Shown here piece by piece: positions 34,432 to 43,021 of a stretch of DNA of 44,787 nucleotides. The notes beneath the pieces were generated by a model that made no database searches, was not told where the DNA came from, and saw only the letters and a program-made list of their open reading frames with translations. Source of the stretch: an uncultured Desulfobacterium sp. Its GTDB lineage: Bacteria > Desulfobacterota > Desulfobacteria > Desulfobacterales > Desulfobacteraceae. A program made the translations under genes and the position numbers. The number at the start of each line of letters is the position of its first letter. The first letter of the stretch is position 1. The stretch spans positions 1 to 44,787 of the forward strand of contig CAKZLA010000181.1 in assembly GCA_937124525.1 (NCBI GenBank). Direction: 5' to 3'.

Positions 34432-35193
34432 ATGCCTAAACAGCTATTGGATTTTACCAAACAGGTTGTTATCATCACAGGCGGTAGGTCTGGTATAGGA
34501 CGGGCAACTGCTATAGCGTTTGCTCGTCAGGGTGCCAAAGTCGTCATCGCCGGAAGGAGTAACGCAGACGAGACTATACGCTCTATCAAGGACGAGAATG
34601 GTGAAGCGATATTCGTACAGACCGACGTTAGTATCGCTGCCGACGTCCAAAACCTCATCAAGACGACCATAGGCACATATGGCCGTCTTGACGTCGCCTT
34701 CAACAATGCCGGCTTGCTGCCGGTTACCGCCAACCTGGCCGATCAGACAGAGGAGGATTTTGACAAGATCATTGCCGTCGATCTCAAAGGCGTCTTTCTG
34801 TGCATGAAATACCAGATTCCTGAAATGCTTAACATGGGTGGTGGTTCTATCATCAACTGTGGTTCGGTCGTCAGCGTCGTGGCCGACCCGGGAATGAGCC
34901 CCTACGCAGCGGCCAAGCACGGTGTCGCGGGGCTCACGAAGGGCGCCGCACTCGAGTATGCGAAGAGCAACATCCGCATCAACACGATTAGTCCTGCGTT
35001 GACAGAAACTGGCATGACCCAGGGGTGGCTTGCCGACCCTGACATGCGCGAGTTGGTCAAGTCATACAACGCGACCAATCGGATAGCCACGCCGGAGGAG
35101 ATTGCGGGCATCGTCCTGTTCCTGGCTTCCCCGATGGCGTCTTTCATAACTGGCGCCGTCTACTTGGTGGACGGTGGGCAGACCGCCCATTGA
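34432..35193 (+). CDS. Short-chain dehydrogenase/reductase
   Basis: Classical SDR of 253 residues from the ATG at 34432, with AAGGAG upstream (a TTG two codons earlier is less likely). The Rossmann motif TGGRSGIGRA is near residues 17-26, NNAG near 88, the catalytic serine in NCGSVVSV near 141-148 and YAAAKHG (Tyr and Lys) near 157-163. The C-terminus GAVYLVDGGQTAH is standard. The arginine and asparagine after the first Rossmann turn (AGRSNAD) suggest NADP(H). It heads the six-gene GC-rich unit. In equol-forming Coriobacteriia an SDR (dihydrodaidzein reductase) accompanies a flavin reductase like the one encoded here. The substrate is probably a ketone or alcohol. Confidence 0.9.
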   Translation: MPKQLLDFTKQVVIITGGRSGIGRATAIAFARQGAKVVIAGRSNADETIRSIKDENGEAIFVQTDVSIAADVQNLIKTTIGTYGRLDVAFNNAGLLPVTANLADQTEEDFDKIIAVDLKGVFLCMKYQIPEMLNMGGGSIINCGSVVSVVADPGMSPYAAAKHGVAGLTKGAALEYAKSNIRINTISPALTETGMTQGWLADPDMRELVKSYNATNRIATPEEIAGIVLFLASPMASFITGAVYLVDGGQTAH

Positions 35194-35264
35194 CCGCATG
35201 CCAGTATCCGCACCGGACCCGACTTCAAAAGAAACCGGTAGGCTGATTTTAAAAAGGTGACTCT

Positions 35265-35999
35265 GTGAAAATTATTATTGTGTTCAAGTGGTCAATGAAC
35301 CCACAAGATGCACGTGTGGGCTCTGATGGCGCTACCGACTGGCGGGGAGTTAAGATGTCAGCAAGCGATGATGACCCTGCTGCCATCGGTGTTGCCAAGG
35401 ACATTGCCACCACCGATGGTGAGATCATTGGACTGACCATAGGCGATGGCGATGTGGCTTGGGCCGCAGCTCGTGGCGCCTCAAGTTCAGTTGTCGTGAC
35501 CAATGTCCAGACGGACGTGAACAGCGCCGCAACTGGCACGATCCTGGCAGCCGCCGTGCGACACATTGGTGACGCGGACGTCGTCCTCATTGGTGATTCC
35601 ATGTGGGATTACGGCGTGGTTGTTTCCCTGGCGGGCCAGTTGGGATGGCCCACCCTCGCCAACGTCGTATCGGCCACAGTAAAAGATGGTCGATTGAGAG
35701 TGACACGCAAGGTAGGGGGCGAGACCCAAGTTGTCGACGTGACCGGCCCCGCAGTCCTCGCAGTAGCCGCAAGCCGGGCTGAACAGCATGTGCCCAGTAT
35801 GAAGGCTGTCCTTGCCGCGCGCAAGAAGCCCGTAATCAAACTTACGCTGGCAGATTTGGATGTCAAATCCACCGCCAAGGTGACCTCGCGAGGAACGAAG
35901 CTCCCCGATACGACGTCGGCACGAATCATTGATGGCGCGGATCCTGCGGTAGCAGCCGATGAGTTGTTGATTGCACTGCGTACGGAGGGAATATTGTGA
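35265..35999 (+). CDS. fixA: Electron-transfer flavoprotein beta subunit, FixA-like
   Basis: ETF beta/FixA family, 244 residues, starting with GTG at 35265 behind AAGGTGA. The N-terminal strand KIIIVFKWSMNPQDARV is typical, as are DPAAIGVAKDIA and a region VVLIGDSMWDYGVVVSLAGQLGWP that matches the G.xAxDxDxGQVGPxLAxxLGxP motif loosely. The glutamine-glycine signature is altered to YGVV, so nucleotide binding may be modified. The C-terminus TLADLDV is typical. It forms a heterodimer with the following FixB. Codons are much richer in G and C than those of flanking genes. Confidence 0.85.
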   Translation: MKIIIVFKWSMNPQDARVGSDGATDWRGVKMSASDDDPAAIGVAKDIATTDGEIIGLTIGDGDVAWAAARGASSSVVVTNVQTDVNSAATGTILAAAVRHIGDADVVLIGDSMWDYGVVVSLAGQLGWPTLANVVSATVKDGRLRVTRKVGGETQVVDVTGPAVLAVAASRAEQHVPSMKAVLAARKKPVIKLTLADLDVKSTAKVTSRGTKLPDTTSARIIDGADPAVAADELLIALRTEGIL

Positions 36000-36051
36000 A
36001 CTAATTCGAAGGAATTACCGCTGAGCGAGCACAAAGAACAGGAGAATTTCA

Positions 36052-36978
36052 ATGAACATAAACAGCTGGATTATTGTTACCGACGAAAGGCGCATTGGCG
36101 GAATGCTTGCTGCTGCACGGCAGCTTGGTGGCCGCGTCACAGCGGTTGTGGTCGGGTCACGCAGCTTGGCGGACGCCGCTTCTGCAATAGGATTTGACAG
36201 GGTGCTCTGGTATAGCGCCATAGCTGGCGCACCTGCCGAGGCCTACATTGCGCAGGTCGCCGAAGCGGCAAAGGCAGCAGCCCCGCGTGTCCTGCTGTCG
36301 TCCGACGCCCCAGCAGGCCGTGTCCTGCTGGGAGTTGCGGCTGCGAAACTGGGCGCCGCCGTCGTTGCTTCAGTCCGATCTTTTAACGTGGAAGGCAACA
36401 ATATTATAGTGAGCCGTTCTGCCGTCGAGGGTAAGATCATCGAGACTCTCGAAGCCATAGGCGTCCTTGCATGCATCTTTGACGGGGAAGACGTCGAGCC
36501 GGTCTCCGCTCAGCCCACCGCCATTGAAGAGGCACCCCTCGTGGACCCGGGTGATTCGCTGCGCGTGGTGGAAACAAAGGTAGCCAGCGCCGATAGCGCT
36601 GGGCTACTGACTGCAACGCGTGTCGTGGGTGTCGGCCTGGGGATCAGGGGCAAGGATGATCTCAAGCAGATCGAGGAACTGGCTGCAGCCGTCCGCGCTG
36701 AGATCGCATGTTCCCTGCCTGTCTGCGATGACATGCGCTGGTTTGAATCACACCGGGTCGTCGGATCGTCGCATACCCAGATTGCCCCTGACCTTTATAT
36801 AGCTGTGGGTGTCTCCGGGCAGCCCCAACACATGACCGGTGTGCGTGATGCGAAGGTTATCGTTGCCATCAACAACGATCCCGAGGCCAGGATCTTCAAG
36901 AACTGCGACATCGGGATTCTCGGTGATCTCTACAAGGTAGTTCCCGCGTTAACGGCAGCGTTCAAGGCTGCCAACTGA
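36052..36978 (+). CDS. fixB: Electron-transfer flavoprotein alpha subunit, FixB-like
   Basis: ETF alpha/FixB family, 308 residues, with CAGGAG before the ATG. The C-terminal FAD-binding domain is well preserved: VVGVGLGIRGKDDLKQIEELA, VGSSHTQIAPDLYIAVGVSGQPQHMTGVRDAKVIVAINNDPEARIF, and GDLYKVVPAL. The N-terminal domain is shortened and variable. With FixA it should carry electrons between a donor and the FixC quinone-type oxidoreductase, or join a bifurcating FixABCX complex. Overlap with neighbours is absent; spacing is 52 bases before and 36 after. Confidence 0.88.
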   Translation: MNINSWIIVTDERRIGGMLAAARQLGGRVTAVVVGSRSLADAASAIGFDRVLWYSAIAGAPAEAYIAQVAEAAKAAAPRVLLSSDAPAGRVLLGVAAAKLGAAVVASVRSFNVEGNNIIVSRSAVEGKIIETLEAIGVLACIFDGEDVEPVSAQPTAIEEAPLVDPGDSLRVVETKVASADSAGLLTATRVVGVGLGIRGKDDLKQIEELAAAVRAEIACSLPVCDDMRWFESHRVVGSSHTQIAPDLYIAVGVSGQPQHMTGVRDAKVIVAINNDPEARIFKNCDIGILGDLYKVVPALTAAFKAAN

Positions 36979-37014
36979 CTCTGGGGAAATATAAACTCAA
37001 TGGGAGGAAATGAA

Positions 37015-38496
37015 ATGGTTGAACAGAAATTGTCAGTCGATGCTGAGTATGATCTTATTGTCATTGGGGGCGGCGGCTCCGGAAAATCCGCGGCGCTTAC
37101 AGCGGCACAGAGCGGGTTACGGGTTGCGCTCCTGGAGAAAATGCCGCAGACGGGCGGATCCTCCATCTACGCCGAGGGCACCTGCGCCTTCGAGTCGAGC
37201 GAGCAGAAGATGCGCGGTGTCCCGGCGCACGAAGGGAAGCACTTTCCATCGAGGGAGGAGGGCTTCCGCCGGTACATGGAATACAGCCACCACCGCGCCA
37301 ACCCCGACGTCGTTAGGATGCAGGTCGACAACACCGCCGAGACAATCGATATCATGAAGTCGCTGGGCATCGTGTACACCGACGTGAACATCTACGCGTA
37401 CGACCAGCCGAACGAACTGTATACCTTCCACCGGCCGGACGGCCTGGGTGAGCATGTCCAGGAAATCCTGCTGCGGGCCTGCGTCAATGCGGGCGTGGAC
37501 ATCTTCACGTCGACCCCGGCCAAGAAGATCGTGATGCAGGGCGACGCCGTGACCGGCGTCCTGGCCCAGGACTCGGACGGGAACACCATGCACATCGCCT
37601 GCAAGGCGGTGATTCTGGCAAGCGGCGGTTATGGCAACAACCCTGAGCTGGTGAAGAAATACTCATGGCTCTACCGAAACGCCGACTTCACGTATCAGTG
37701 CGTGCCCACCGAAAACACCGGTGATGGGCTCGCCATGGCTCTTGAGGCAGGTGCGGATACGGACAACATCGGCGCGATAATGGTCATCCCGTGCGCCCGG
37801 AGCAAGACCCTCACCTCGCATGTGAGCGGTGCTGGCTCCCAGCCCGTGCTGTGGGTCAACAAGACGGGTCGCCGCTTCGCCAGCGAAGAGGTCGCCATGA
37901 GCTTTGCGGACGCGGGCAACACGGTCGCCAAGCAACCGGAATCTACCGTGTACTCGATCATCGACAGCGACACCGTGCGGCACCTCATGGAAGACGGCTC
38001 GGATATCGGCTTGGGTGACTTCATCGAGTACCACATGAAGCTGACCCGGTTGCAGGCCGAACTCGATCAGGACGTCACCGATGGCTTTGCATGGAAGGGT
38101 AATACCATTAAAGATCTGGCCAAGTCCGTGGGGCTTGATCCGGTGGTGCTTGACCAGGCCGTGGCAGAGTACAACGAGGCTTGCGACAAGGGGTTCGACC
38201 CCCTGTTCTACAAGCCCGCCAAGTTCCTTCGTCCCGTTCGCAAGCCACCGTTCTACGCCATCAACATGGCGGCGAGCGTGCTTGTCTCAGACGGCGGCAT
38301 CCGTGTCAACGGCAACCTGCAGGTCACCGACACGGACTACAAGCCCATCCCGGGCCTGTACGCCGTCGGTAATGAGGCCAGCGGGCTCTTCGGGGACACC
38401 TACAACCTGGATGTGCCTGGAACGGCGAACGGCTTTGCCCACGCGTCGGGCCGGGTGGCAGCACGACACGTAATCAAGACCCTCAAGAACGAATAG
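37015..38496 (+). CDS. FAD-dependent fumarate-reductase/ketosteroid-dehydrogenase-type reductase
   Basis: Flavoprotein of 493 residues from the ATG at 37015, six bases after GGAGGA. The FAD-binding Rossmann motif is VIGGGGSGKSAA at 16-27, followed by LLEKMPQTGGSS and a C-terminal GLYAVGNEASGLFGDTYNLD...GTANGFAHASGR. This is the FAD_binding_2 family of fumarate reductases and 3-ketosteroid dehydrogenases. There is no heme motif and no signal peptide, so it is cytoplasmic and heme-free. EGTCAFESSEQK, TFHRPDGLGEHVQEILL and GGYGNNPELVKKYSW closely recall flavin reductases of Eggerthellaceae, including tetrahydrodaidzein reductase; this is from memory and not from an alignment. It should reduce or dehydrogenate a ring or enone, using electrons from FixABCX. 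Confidence 0.87.
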   Translation: MVEQKLSVDAEYDLIVIGGGGSGKSAALTAAQSGLRVALLEKMPQTGGSSIYAEGTCAFESSEQKMRGVPAHEGKHFPSREEGFRRYMEYSHHRANPDVVRMQVDNTAETIDIMKSLGIVYTDVNIYAYDQPNELYTFHRPDGLGEHVQEILLRACVNAGVDIFTSTPAKKIVMQGDAVTGVLAQDSDGNTMHIACKAVILASGGYGNNPELVKKYSWLYRNADFTYQCVPTENTGDGLAMALEAGADTDNIGAIMVIPCARSKTLTSHVSGAGSQPVLWVNKTGRRFASEEVAMSFADAGNTVAKQPESTVYSIIDSDTVRHLMEDGSDIGLGDFIEYHMKLTRLQAELDQDVTDGFAWKGNTIKDLAKSVGLDPVVLDQAVAEYNEACDKGFDPLFYKPAKFLRPVRKPPFYAINMAASVLVSDGGIRVNGNLQVTDTDYKPIPGLYAVGNEASGLFGDTYNLDVPGTANGFAHASGRVAARHVIKTLKNE

Positions 38497-38679
38497 ATCA
38501 TTTGACTTTCCTGCCTTGGCCTTCGTGTATCTGGACAGGGCAGGATAAGTGTGTCCTTTGGGCGAGAATTGTGGGCCAAGCACTTAGAAATGACCGCTGG
38601 CACTACTATTTGCCCACGAGGACAGCGCGTTGATCAAATTCCAGGCGTTTACCAATGAAAATGAAGGAGAACGCATTGT

Positions 38680-39990
38680 ATGGCAGAAGAAACTAAATCC
38701 TCGGACGTTGATTTTGACGTCATTGTTATAGGGGCTGGTGTGGCTGGTTGCGTCACGGCATACCAGTTGGCAGTCCAGGGGCATTCCGTGTTGCTGGCAG
38801 AGCGGGGTTCGATACCAGGCAGCAAGAACCTTTCGGGCGGTGTGTTTTACTGCCGCGTGATGGAAGAAGTCCTTCCCGGATTCCTGACTGAGGCGCCGAT
38901 CGAGCGTCGGATCATCCGCAACTGCCTGAGCTTTCTCTCATCGACGTCTTTTGTGAACCTGGACTACCGCGACGAACGGCTGGCGCAATCTGTGACTGCG
39001 GTGACTGTGCTTCGGGCCAAACTCGACGACTGGCTGGCTGGCAAGTGCGAGGAGGCGGGCGTAACGCTGATGCCGGGCGTGAAGGTGGACTCTCTGGTCA
39101 GGAACGGGGACCAGATCGTCGGCATCAGGGCGGGTGACGACGAACTGCGCTCGCATGTGGTGGTTGCGGCCGATGGAGTAAACTCATTCATCTGTCAGGA
39201 TGCAGGTATCAGGTCGAAGGCACTCACAAAGCACTTGGCTGTGGGGGTGAAGTCGGTCATCCGGTTGCCACGCGAGGTGATCGAGGAGCGGTTCAACCTG
39301 ACAGGGGACGAGGGTGCCGCGTATGCCGTGGTTGGTGATTGCACCAACGGCGTCGGTGGCGGCGGGTTCCTGTACACGAACATCGACTCCATATCAATCG
39401 GAGTGGTCCTCAGGCTCGATGACTTGGCCAAACGTGGAGAGACGTCGTCGGACCTGCACGACCGGTTTCTGAGCCATCCGGCGATTGAGTCCTTCCTCAG
39501 AGGCGGGGAACTGCTCGAATACGGGTGCCATTTGGTTGCCGAAGGCGGACAGGTGATGGTCCATGACCTCACCCGATCGGGTCTGGTTGTGGTGGGCGAC
39601 GCGGCCGGATTCACGCTGAACACCGGGCTCACGGTGCGTGGCATGGACTTGGCTGCCGGATCAGGGATAGCGGCAGCGAAGGCCATCGACGCCGCGCTGC
39701 AGAAAGGCGACTTCTCCCAGGCCTCCCTGGACGTCTACAAGGCCGAGCTCGACAAGACCTTTGTCGGACAGGACATGCGCACATATGCCAAGGCTCCGAC
39801 GTTCCTGGAGAACCCGTGCATGTACGGGGACTACGGCCTGCTGTTGAGCGACGTACTGTATGATGTCTACAACCTCAACACGATCCCGCGAAAGCGTTTG
39901 CTACCGACCGCGATGACTGCGCTGAAGCAGTCCCCGCTGAAGGGCATTCAACTCGTCAAAGATGTGTACGCGGCAGTGAGGGCATTATGA
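38680..39990 (+). CDS. fixC: FixC-like ETF:quinone-type flavoprotein oxidoreductase
   Basis: FixC/ETF-QO family flavoprotein of 436 residues. The FAD motif is VIGAGVAGCVTA from residue 16, followed by ERGSIPGSKNLSGG, which is diagnostic for FixC. Also present are VVAADGVNS, the second dinucleotide region LVVVGDAAGFTLNTGLTVRGMDLA and GSGIAAAKAI. The end overlaps fixX by four bases. AAGGAG precedes the ATG. It receives electrons from ETF and passes them via FixX or to quinone. A 183-base spacer with a CCTGCC/GGCAGG repeat lies upstream. Confidence 0.92.
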   Translation: MAEETKSSDVDFDVIVIGAGVAGCVTAYQLAVQGHSVLLAERGSIPGSKNLSGGVFYCRVMEEVLPGFLTEAPIERRIIRNCLSFLSSTSFVNLDYRDERLAQSVTAVTVLRAKLDDWLAGKCEEAGVTLMPGVKVDSLVRNGDQIVGIRAGDDELRSHVVVAADGVNSFICQDAGIRSKALTKHLAVGVKSVIRLPREVIEERFNLTGDEGAAYAVVGDCTNGVGGGGFLYTNIDSISIGVVLRLDDLAKRGETSSDLHDRFLSHPAIESFLRGGELLEYGCHLVAEGGQVMVHDLTRSGLVVVGDAAGFTLNTGLTVRGMDLAAGSGIAAAKAIDAALQKGDFSQASLDVYKAELDKTFVGQDMRTYAKAPTFLENPCMYGDYGLLLSDVLYDVYNLNTIPRKRLLPTAMTALKQSPLKGIQLVKDVYAAVRAL

Positions 39991-40283
39991 TTAAGTCTAA
40001 ATTTGGAACCGTTACCGAACGACTCGACAAAAACCGCTACGAGACAGACTTAGAACAATCCCACATCAAGATCGACCAGGCCGTGGCCAAGGTTACCGGC
40101 GTCGGCCAGTTACTCGTTCGGATCTGTCCCGCCCACGTGTATTCGATGCAGACCGATGGTACGGTAGGGATTCTGTACGCGGCCTGTCTGGAATGCGGCG
40201 CCTGCCTGGCAGTGGCCCCCCCCGGTGTACTCACTTGGCACTATCCTCGTAGCGGTATGGGAATAACCTATCGTGAGGGATAG
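39987..40283 (+). CDS. fixX: FixX-like ferredoxin
   Basis: Small ferredoxin of 98 residues, overlapping fixC by four bases. The family core is clear: RICPAHVYS, CLECGACLAVAPP and WHYPRSGMGITYREG. The cysteines are C47, C67, C70 and C73, enough for one [4Fe-4S] cluster. The position after CLECGAC where ferredoxins often have a CP pair reads AP here. It is the partner of FixC. It ends the GC-rich unit; 15 bases later a long inverted repeat begins. Confidence 0.9.
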   Translation: MIKSKFGTVTERLDKNRYETDLEQSHIKIDQAVAKVTGVGQLLVRICPAHVYSMQTDGTVGILYAACLECGACLAVAPPGVLTWHYPRSGMGITYREG

Positions 40284-40298
40284 AATATCCATGGCTCT

Positions 40299-40420
40299 GC
40301 TACCCACTTAAGGCGGGACACCCTTTAGAATCAAGCGTCGTAACAGCCCTCGATTTTAGGAAGTAAAAGCTAATTGTCCACATAAAAAGCCTTGAGAATA
40401 TTTCGCCTTAAGTGGGTAGC
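40299..40420. repeat. 17-bp perfect inverted repeat around 88 bp, MITE-like
   Basis: GCTACCCACTTAAGGCG (40299-40315) and its exact reverse complement (40404-40420) bracket 88 bases with no coding capacity. The size and perfect ends look like a MITE or a solo pair of transposon ends. I find no target duplication at any nearby boundary, so it may be an old insertion or a deletion product. It lies exactly between the GC-rich unit and the corrinoid cluster. Confidence 0.6.
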
Positions 40421-40438
40421 CCAATTCATCAAGAGAAG

Positions 40439-40483
40439 GCCCGCCAAAGGGGAAGTGGTTGAAACAAGTGCCATTTGGCGGGC
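40439..40483. terminator. 10-bp perfect inverted repeat, possible convergent terminator
   Basis: GCCCGCCAAA (40439-40448) and TTTGGCGGGC (40474-40483) are exact inverted repeats with a 25-base loop. They lie between the convergent fixX and outer-membrane protein genes, where a bidirectional terminator is expected. There is no T-run, so it could equally belong to the neighbouring mobile-element debris. Confidence 0.35.
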
Positions 40484-40542
40484 AATATGGGTGCAGCGAA
40501 CGCCTTCGGAGTAAGAAGTCCTGATAGTTATGAAATCATGAT

Positions 40543-41430
40543 TTACCAAAAATAGGCAAGCCGGGCTCCGAGAAAATCTTGTTTTACACCATTTTCCCTT
40601 TCTGTCTCGGTTTGATATTGCAACAATAGGACGACATTCGATGATAAACCAAGGGCTCCGGTAAACCGAATCGCTTGGGTTTTTTCCTCATCATCTTGAT
40701 CTTTACCATATACCTCGGTCTCACCTCCAGAATAGAAGTAATGGCTTATCCCCACCCAAAAAGAATCGGTAATGTCATAGCTAAGATGTACCTGGGTCGC
40801 ATATAACGGGTCTTTTTCCTGGTCTACAGAGGTGGTTAAATAATCGTCATTATCTCCGTAAAACTGAACCTCGCCAGTTACTTCAAGCACCATCCGATCG
40901 ACCTTCCATATTACCGGAGTGGCTTCGAATTTATATGCCCACCTATTCGCTCCAATATTCACCGCCTTGTCATTATCGTATTCACCCGTTGGTGTTGTTA
41001 AGTAAAAACCACAAGACATACCATATTTCATGGTTTCCCTGTCAATGAGCCATGGCGTGTTTATATGACCTACGAAAACAGTATCTCCTATTCCATTTGA
41101 ATTGCTATCAATACCAAGCTTTACCGATTCAAAATCAATTTCGCCAAATGGTTGAAGAACATCTAATTCCAAAATCCAATCATTCCCCAAATCAAAAAAG
41201 TGGATTAACCGTGCCATGGTCAAGTTGAAATCAAAGTCAGCATTATCATCCAGGTTATTGTCATTTTGGTAGAAATCATTCCCATTGTAATGCCTTGTAT
41301 ACAGAACAAATGCACTCACCCCCCCAACCCCCGGCAAACTGTCCCTTGGATCGTTTTCGGCAAGTGCTGAAACAGGTAGCATTAATGCTGAAACAAAAAT
41401 TGCAACGATCAAAATCATTTTTTTCTTCAT
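40543..41430 (-). CDS. Outer-membrane channel of the MetA-pathway phenol-degradation family
   Basis: Beta-barrel protein of 295 residues with a Sec signal (MKKKMILIVAIFVSALMLPV, cleavage near ALA). Sequence and layout match the 'MetA-pathway of phenol degradation' outer-membrane family: GVGGVSAFVLYTRHY, DWILELDVLQPFGEIDF, TPTGEYDNDKAVNIGANRWAYKFE, alternating aromatic strands, and the terminal aromatic LGARLAYFW (F/W at the end) needed for barrel assembly. Members are encoded with aromatic-degradation genes and are thought to take up hydrophobic substrates. AAGGAG precedes the ATG. It lies about 220 bases after the UroD gene on the same strand. Confidence 0.8.
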   Translation of the reverse strand: MKKKMILIVAIFVSALMLPVSALAENDPRDSLPGVGGVSAFVLYTRHYNGNDFYQNDNNLDDNADFDFNLTMARLIHFFDLGNDWILELDVLQPFGEIDFESVKLGIDSNSNGIGDTVFVGHINTPWLIDRETMKYGMSCGFYLTTPTGEYDNDKAVNIGANRWAYKFEATPVIWKVDRMVLEVTGEVQFYGDNDDYLTTSVDQEKDPLYATQVHLSYDITDSFWVGISHYFYSGGETEVYGKDQDDEEKTQAIRFTGALGLSSNVVLLLQYQTETERENGVKQDFLGARLAYFW

Positions 41431-41647
41431 AACAACTCTCCTTGTAGATTATGGTTTGAACAAAGGATCTGGATTTATCTGGGTAGATCTTGGTAGGTCG
41501 ATCTCAATCTTGATTGTTGATAGGGCATTTTTCCTAAATCAGTGTAATAATGGAAACTCTATTTTTCATTGTGGCAAAGGTTCCTGACATGTAGGTTATT
41601 ATAGAGACACTCAACACCCCTGTTAACAAGGTTAATATGCCTTAGTT

Positions 41648-42982
41648 TTAGTACTTGCCGTAATCCATGGTCGTTTGCATAAAGGCGGCCAAGGTTTCAT
41701 GCTTGGCCTGATCCATGGCACATCCAATACTCATGATATAGCCCTTGTCCCCTGCGGCAGCATCAATGAGTTTTTTTGTTTCTTCTCTGACCTGATCCGT
41801 GGTGCCGGTGAGAATAAACGAAATGGGGAATCCGCCACCGATGCACACCTTTCCGCCCAATCGTTCACGGGCTTTACCCATGTCAGTACGGTCAAACAGA
41901 TACAAACTGCGGATATGGGAAGTCTCTGCAAGGTATTCAAGGCGTTGATTGTAGCCGCCTTCCGCGAAACAGGCCGGTACGCAGCCCGCCTCGGCCAGTC
42001 CGAGCATCACGGCTTTCAGGGTCGGCCAATAGAATTTTTTAAATTGTTCATCGGACATAAACCCGTCCGCACCCTTGTGCAGAGGAATAAACACAATGGG
42101 GTTGTTATTGGCCACAGCACCGCTAACGCCGTTTGCAATCATTGGCTGGACCAGACATTCCACTGCCTCCACGACTTTTTCGGGGCGACGATACAGATCC
42201 ATCATTAATGCAGTCGTGCCGCGAAAAGAATCGCTCAGCACGTCAAAAGGTGCTTTTGTAGCGCCTCCGGCAGCAAACGGGAAGCCTGCTCCCATGATCT
42301 GGCCCAGATAGGCGCCCAAGGTGTTAATCCAATCAAAACACTGTTTACCGGCTTCCATCAGGGCTTTCAGAGCCTCTTGCACCGGTGGGGTGCCCAGGCC
42401 GATAAGCAAGGGACCCAGCATGGGCAGTTCCATGGAGCCGTAGACCGGTGGCAGGGTGGCAAAGGGGGCCAGGGCGCTGTGGGTTTTAGGTATCCAGGAA
42501 CGCAGCCAGAAGTCTGTGGGATCATTGATCAAGTGATCAAACTCGTCGTCTTTCATATATTCTTTTTCATGGAACTGGTAGGAGAGGTGTTCAGCTACAC
42601 CATTTCCAGGCCATTTATACAATTTGTATTGAAGGGTCTCCAGGGCCGGGCCGTACATCAGCATGGGAGCAGCACCGGCGGTGTCGGGTAAGTAGGTCGT
42701 GCAGAAGTCCAAGTAGGCCTGACCGGCAGCATCCGGATCATACATGGCCTGCCTGCCTGATATTCCTTTCAACATCGTGGGGCCAAAGGTGGTCATAGGC
42801 ATGGTTGGAACGCGTTTGATGGCCGGATTGATTTTGATGGCGTCCGCCACCAGACCGGCGCGCTCCTGGTAAGCGGCCTTGTTCTCAGCGCTGGGGAATT
42901 CAATGCCATCGCCTGATACCCATCTATCCAGAAATGCGTCCTGTTTTTCTATCGCAGACAGTTTGTCCTGTTCATTTGACAT
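41648..42982 (-). CDS. UroD-family corrinoid methyltransferase (substrate methyltransferase I)
   Basis: Uroporphyrinogen-decarboxylase-superfamily protein of 444 residues, longer than true HemE (~340) and typical of the methyltransferases paired with corrinoid proteins. Visible segments are MYGPALETLQYKLYKWPGNG, FPFAAGGATKAPFDVLSDSF and GTTALMMDLYRRPEKVVEAVE, then VFIPLHKGADGFMSDEQFKKFYWP and FAEGGYNQRLEYLA. GGAGG lies before the ATG. It is followed upstream by a corrinoid protein and a methyl-THF methyltransferase in the same direction, the three-part layout of O-demethylase systems. It should move a methyl group from a donor (methoxyaromatic or similar) to the corrinoid. Confidence 0.85.
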   Translation of the reverse strand: MSNEQDKLSAIEKQDAFLDRWVSGDGIEFPSAENKAAYQERAGLVADAIKINPAIKRVPTMPMTTFGPTMLKGISGRQAMYDPDAAGQAYLDFCTTYLPDTAGAAPMLMYGPALETLQYKLYKWPGNGVAEHLSYQFHEKEYMKDDEFDHLINDPTDFWLRSWIPKTHSALAPFATLPPVYGSMELPMLGPLLIGLGTPPVQEALKALMEAGKQCFDWINTLGAYLGQIMGAGFPFAAGGATKAPFDVLSDSFRGTTALMMDLYRRPEKVVEAVECLVQPMIANGVSGAVANNNPIVFIPLHKGADGFMSDEQFKKFYWPTLKAVMLGLAEAGCVPACFAEGGYNQRLEYLAETSHIRSLYLFDRTDMGKARERLGGKVCIGGGFPISFILTGTTDQVREETKKLIDAAAGDKGYIMSIGCAMDQAKHETLAAFMQTTMDYGKY

Positions 42983-43021
42983 AATTTCCTCCGAAAATTT
43001 GGTGTTGTCATAGAAATTGAT

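Noticed and set aside
40299..40420. Complete MITE with target duplication
   Set aside because: The ends are perfect, but no direct repeat was found at any plausible boundary, so it is listed only as an inverted repeat.
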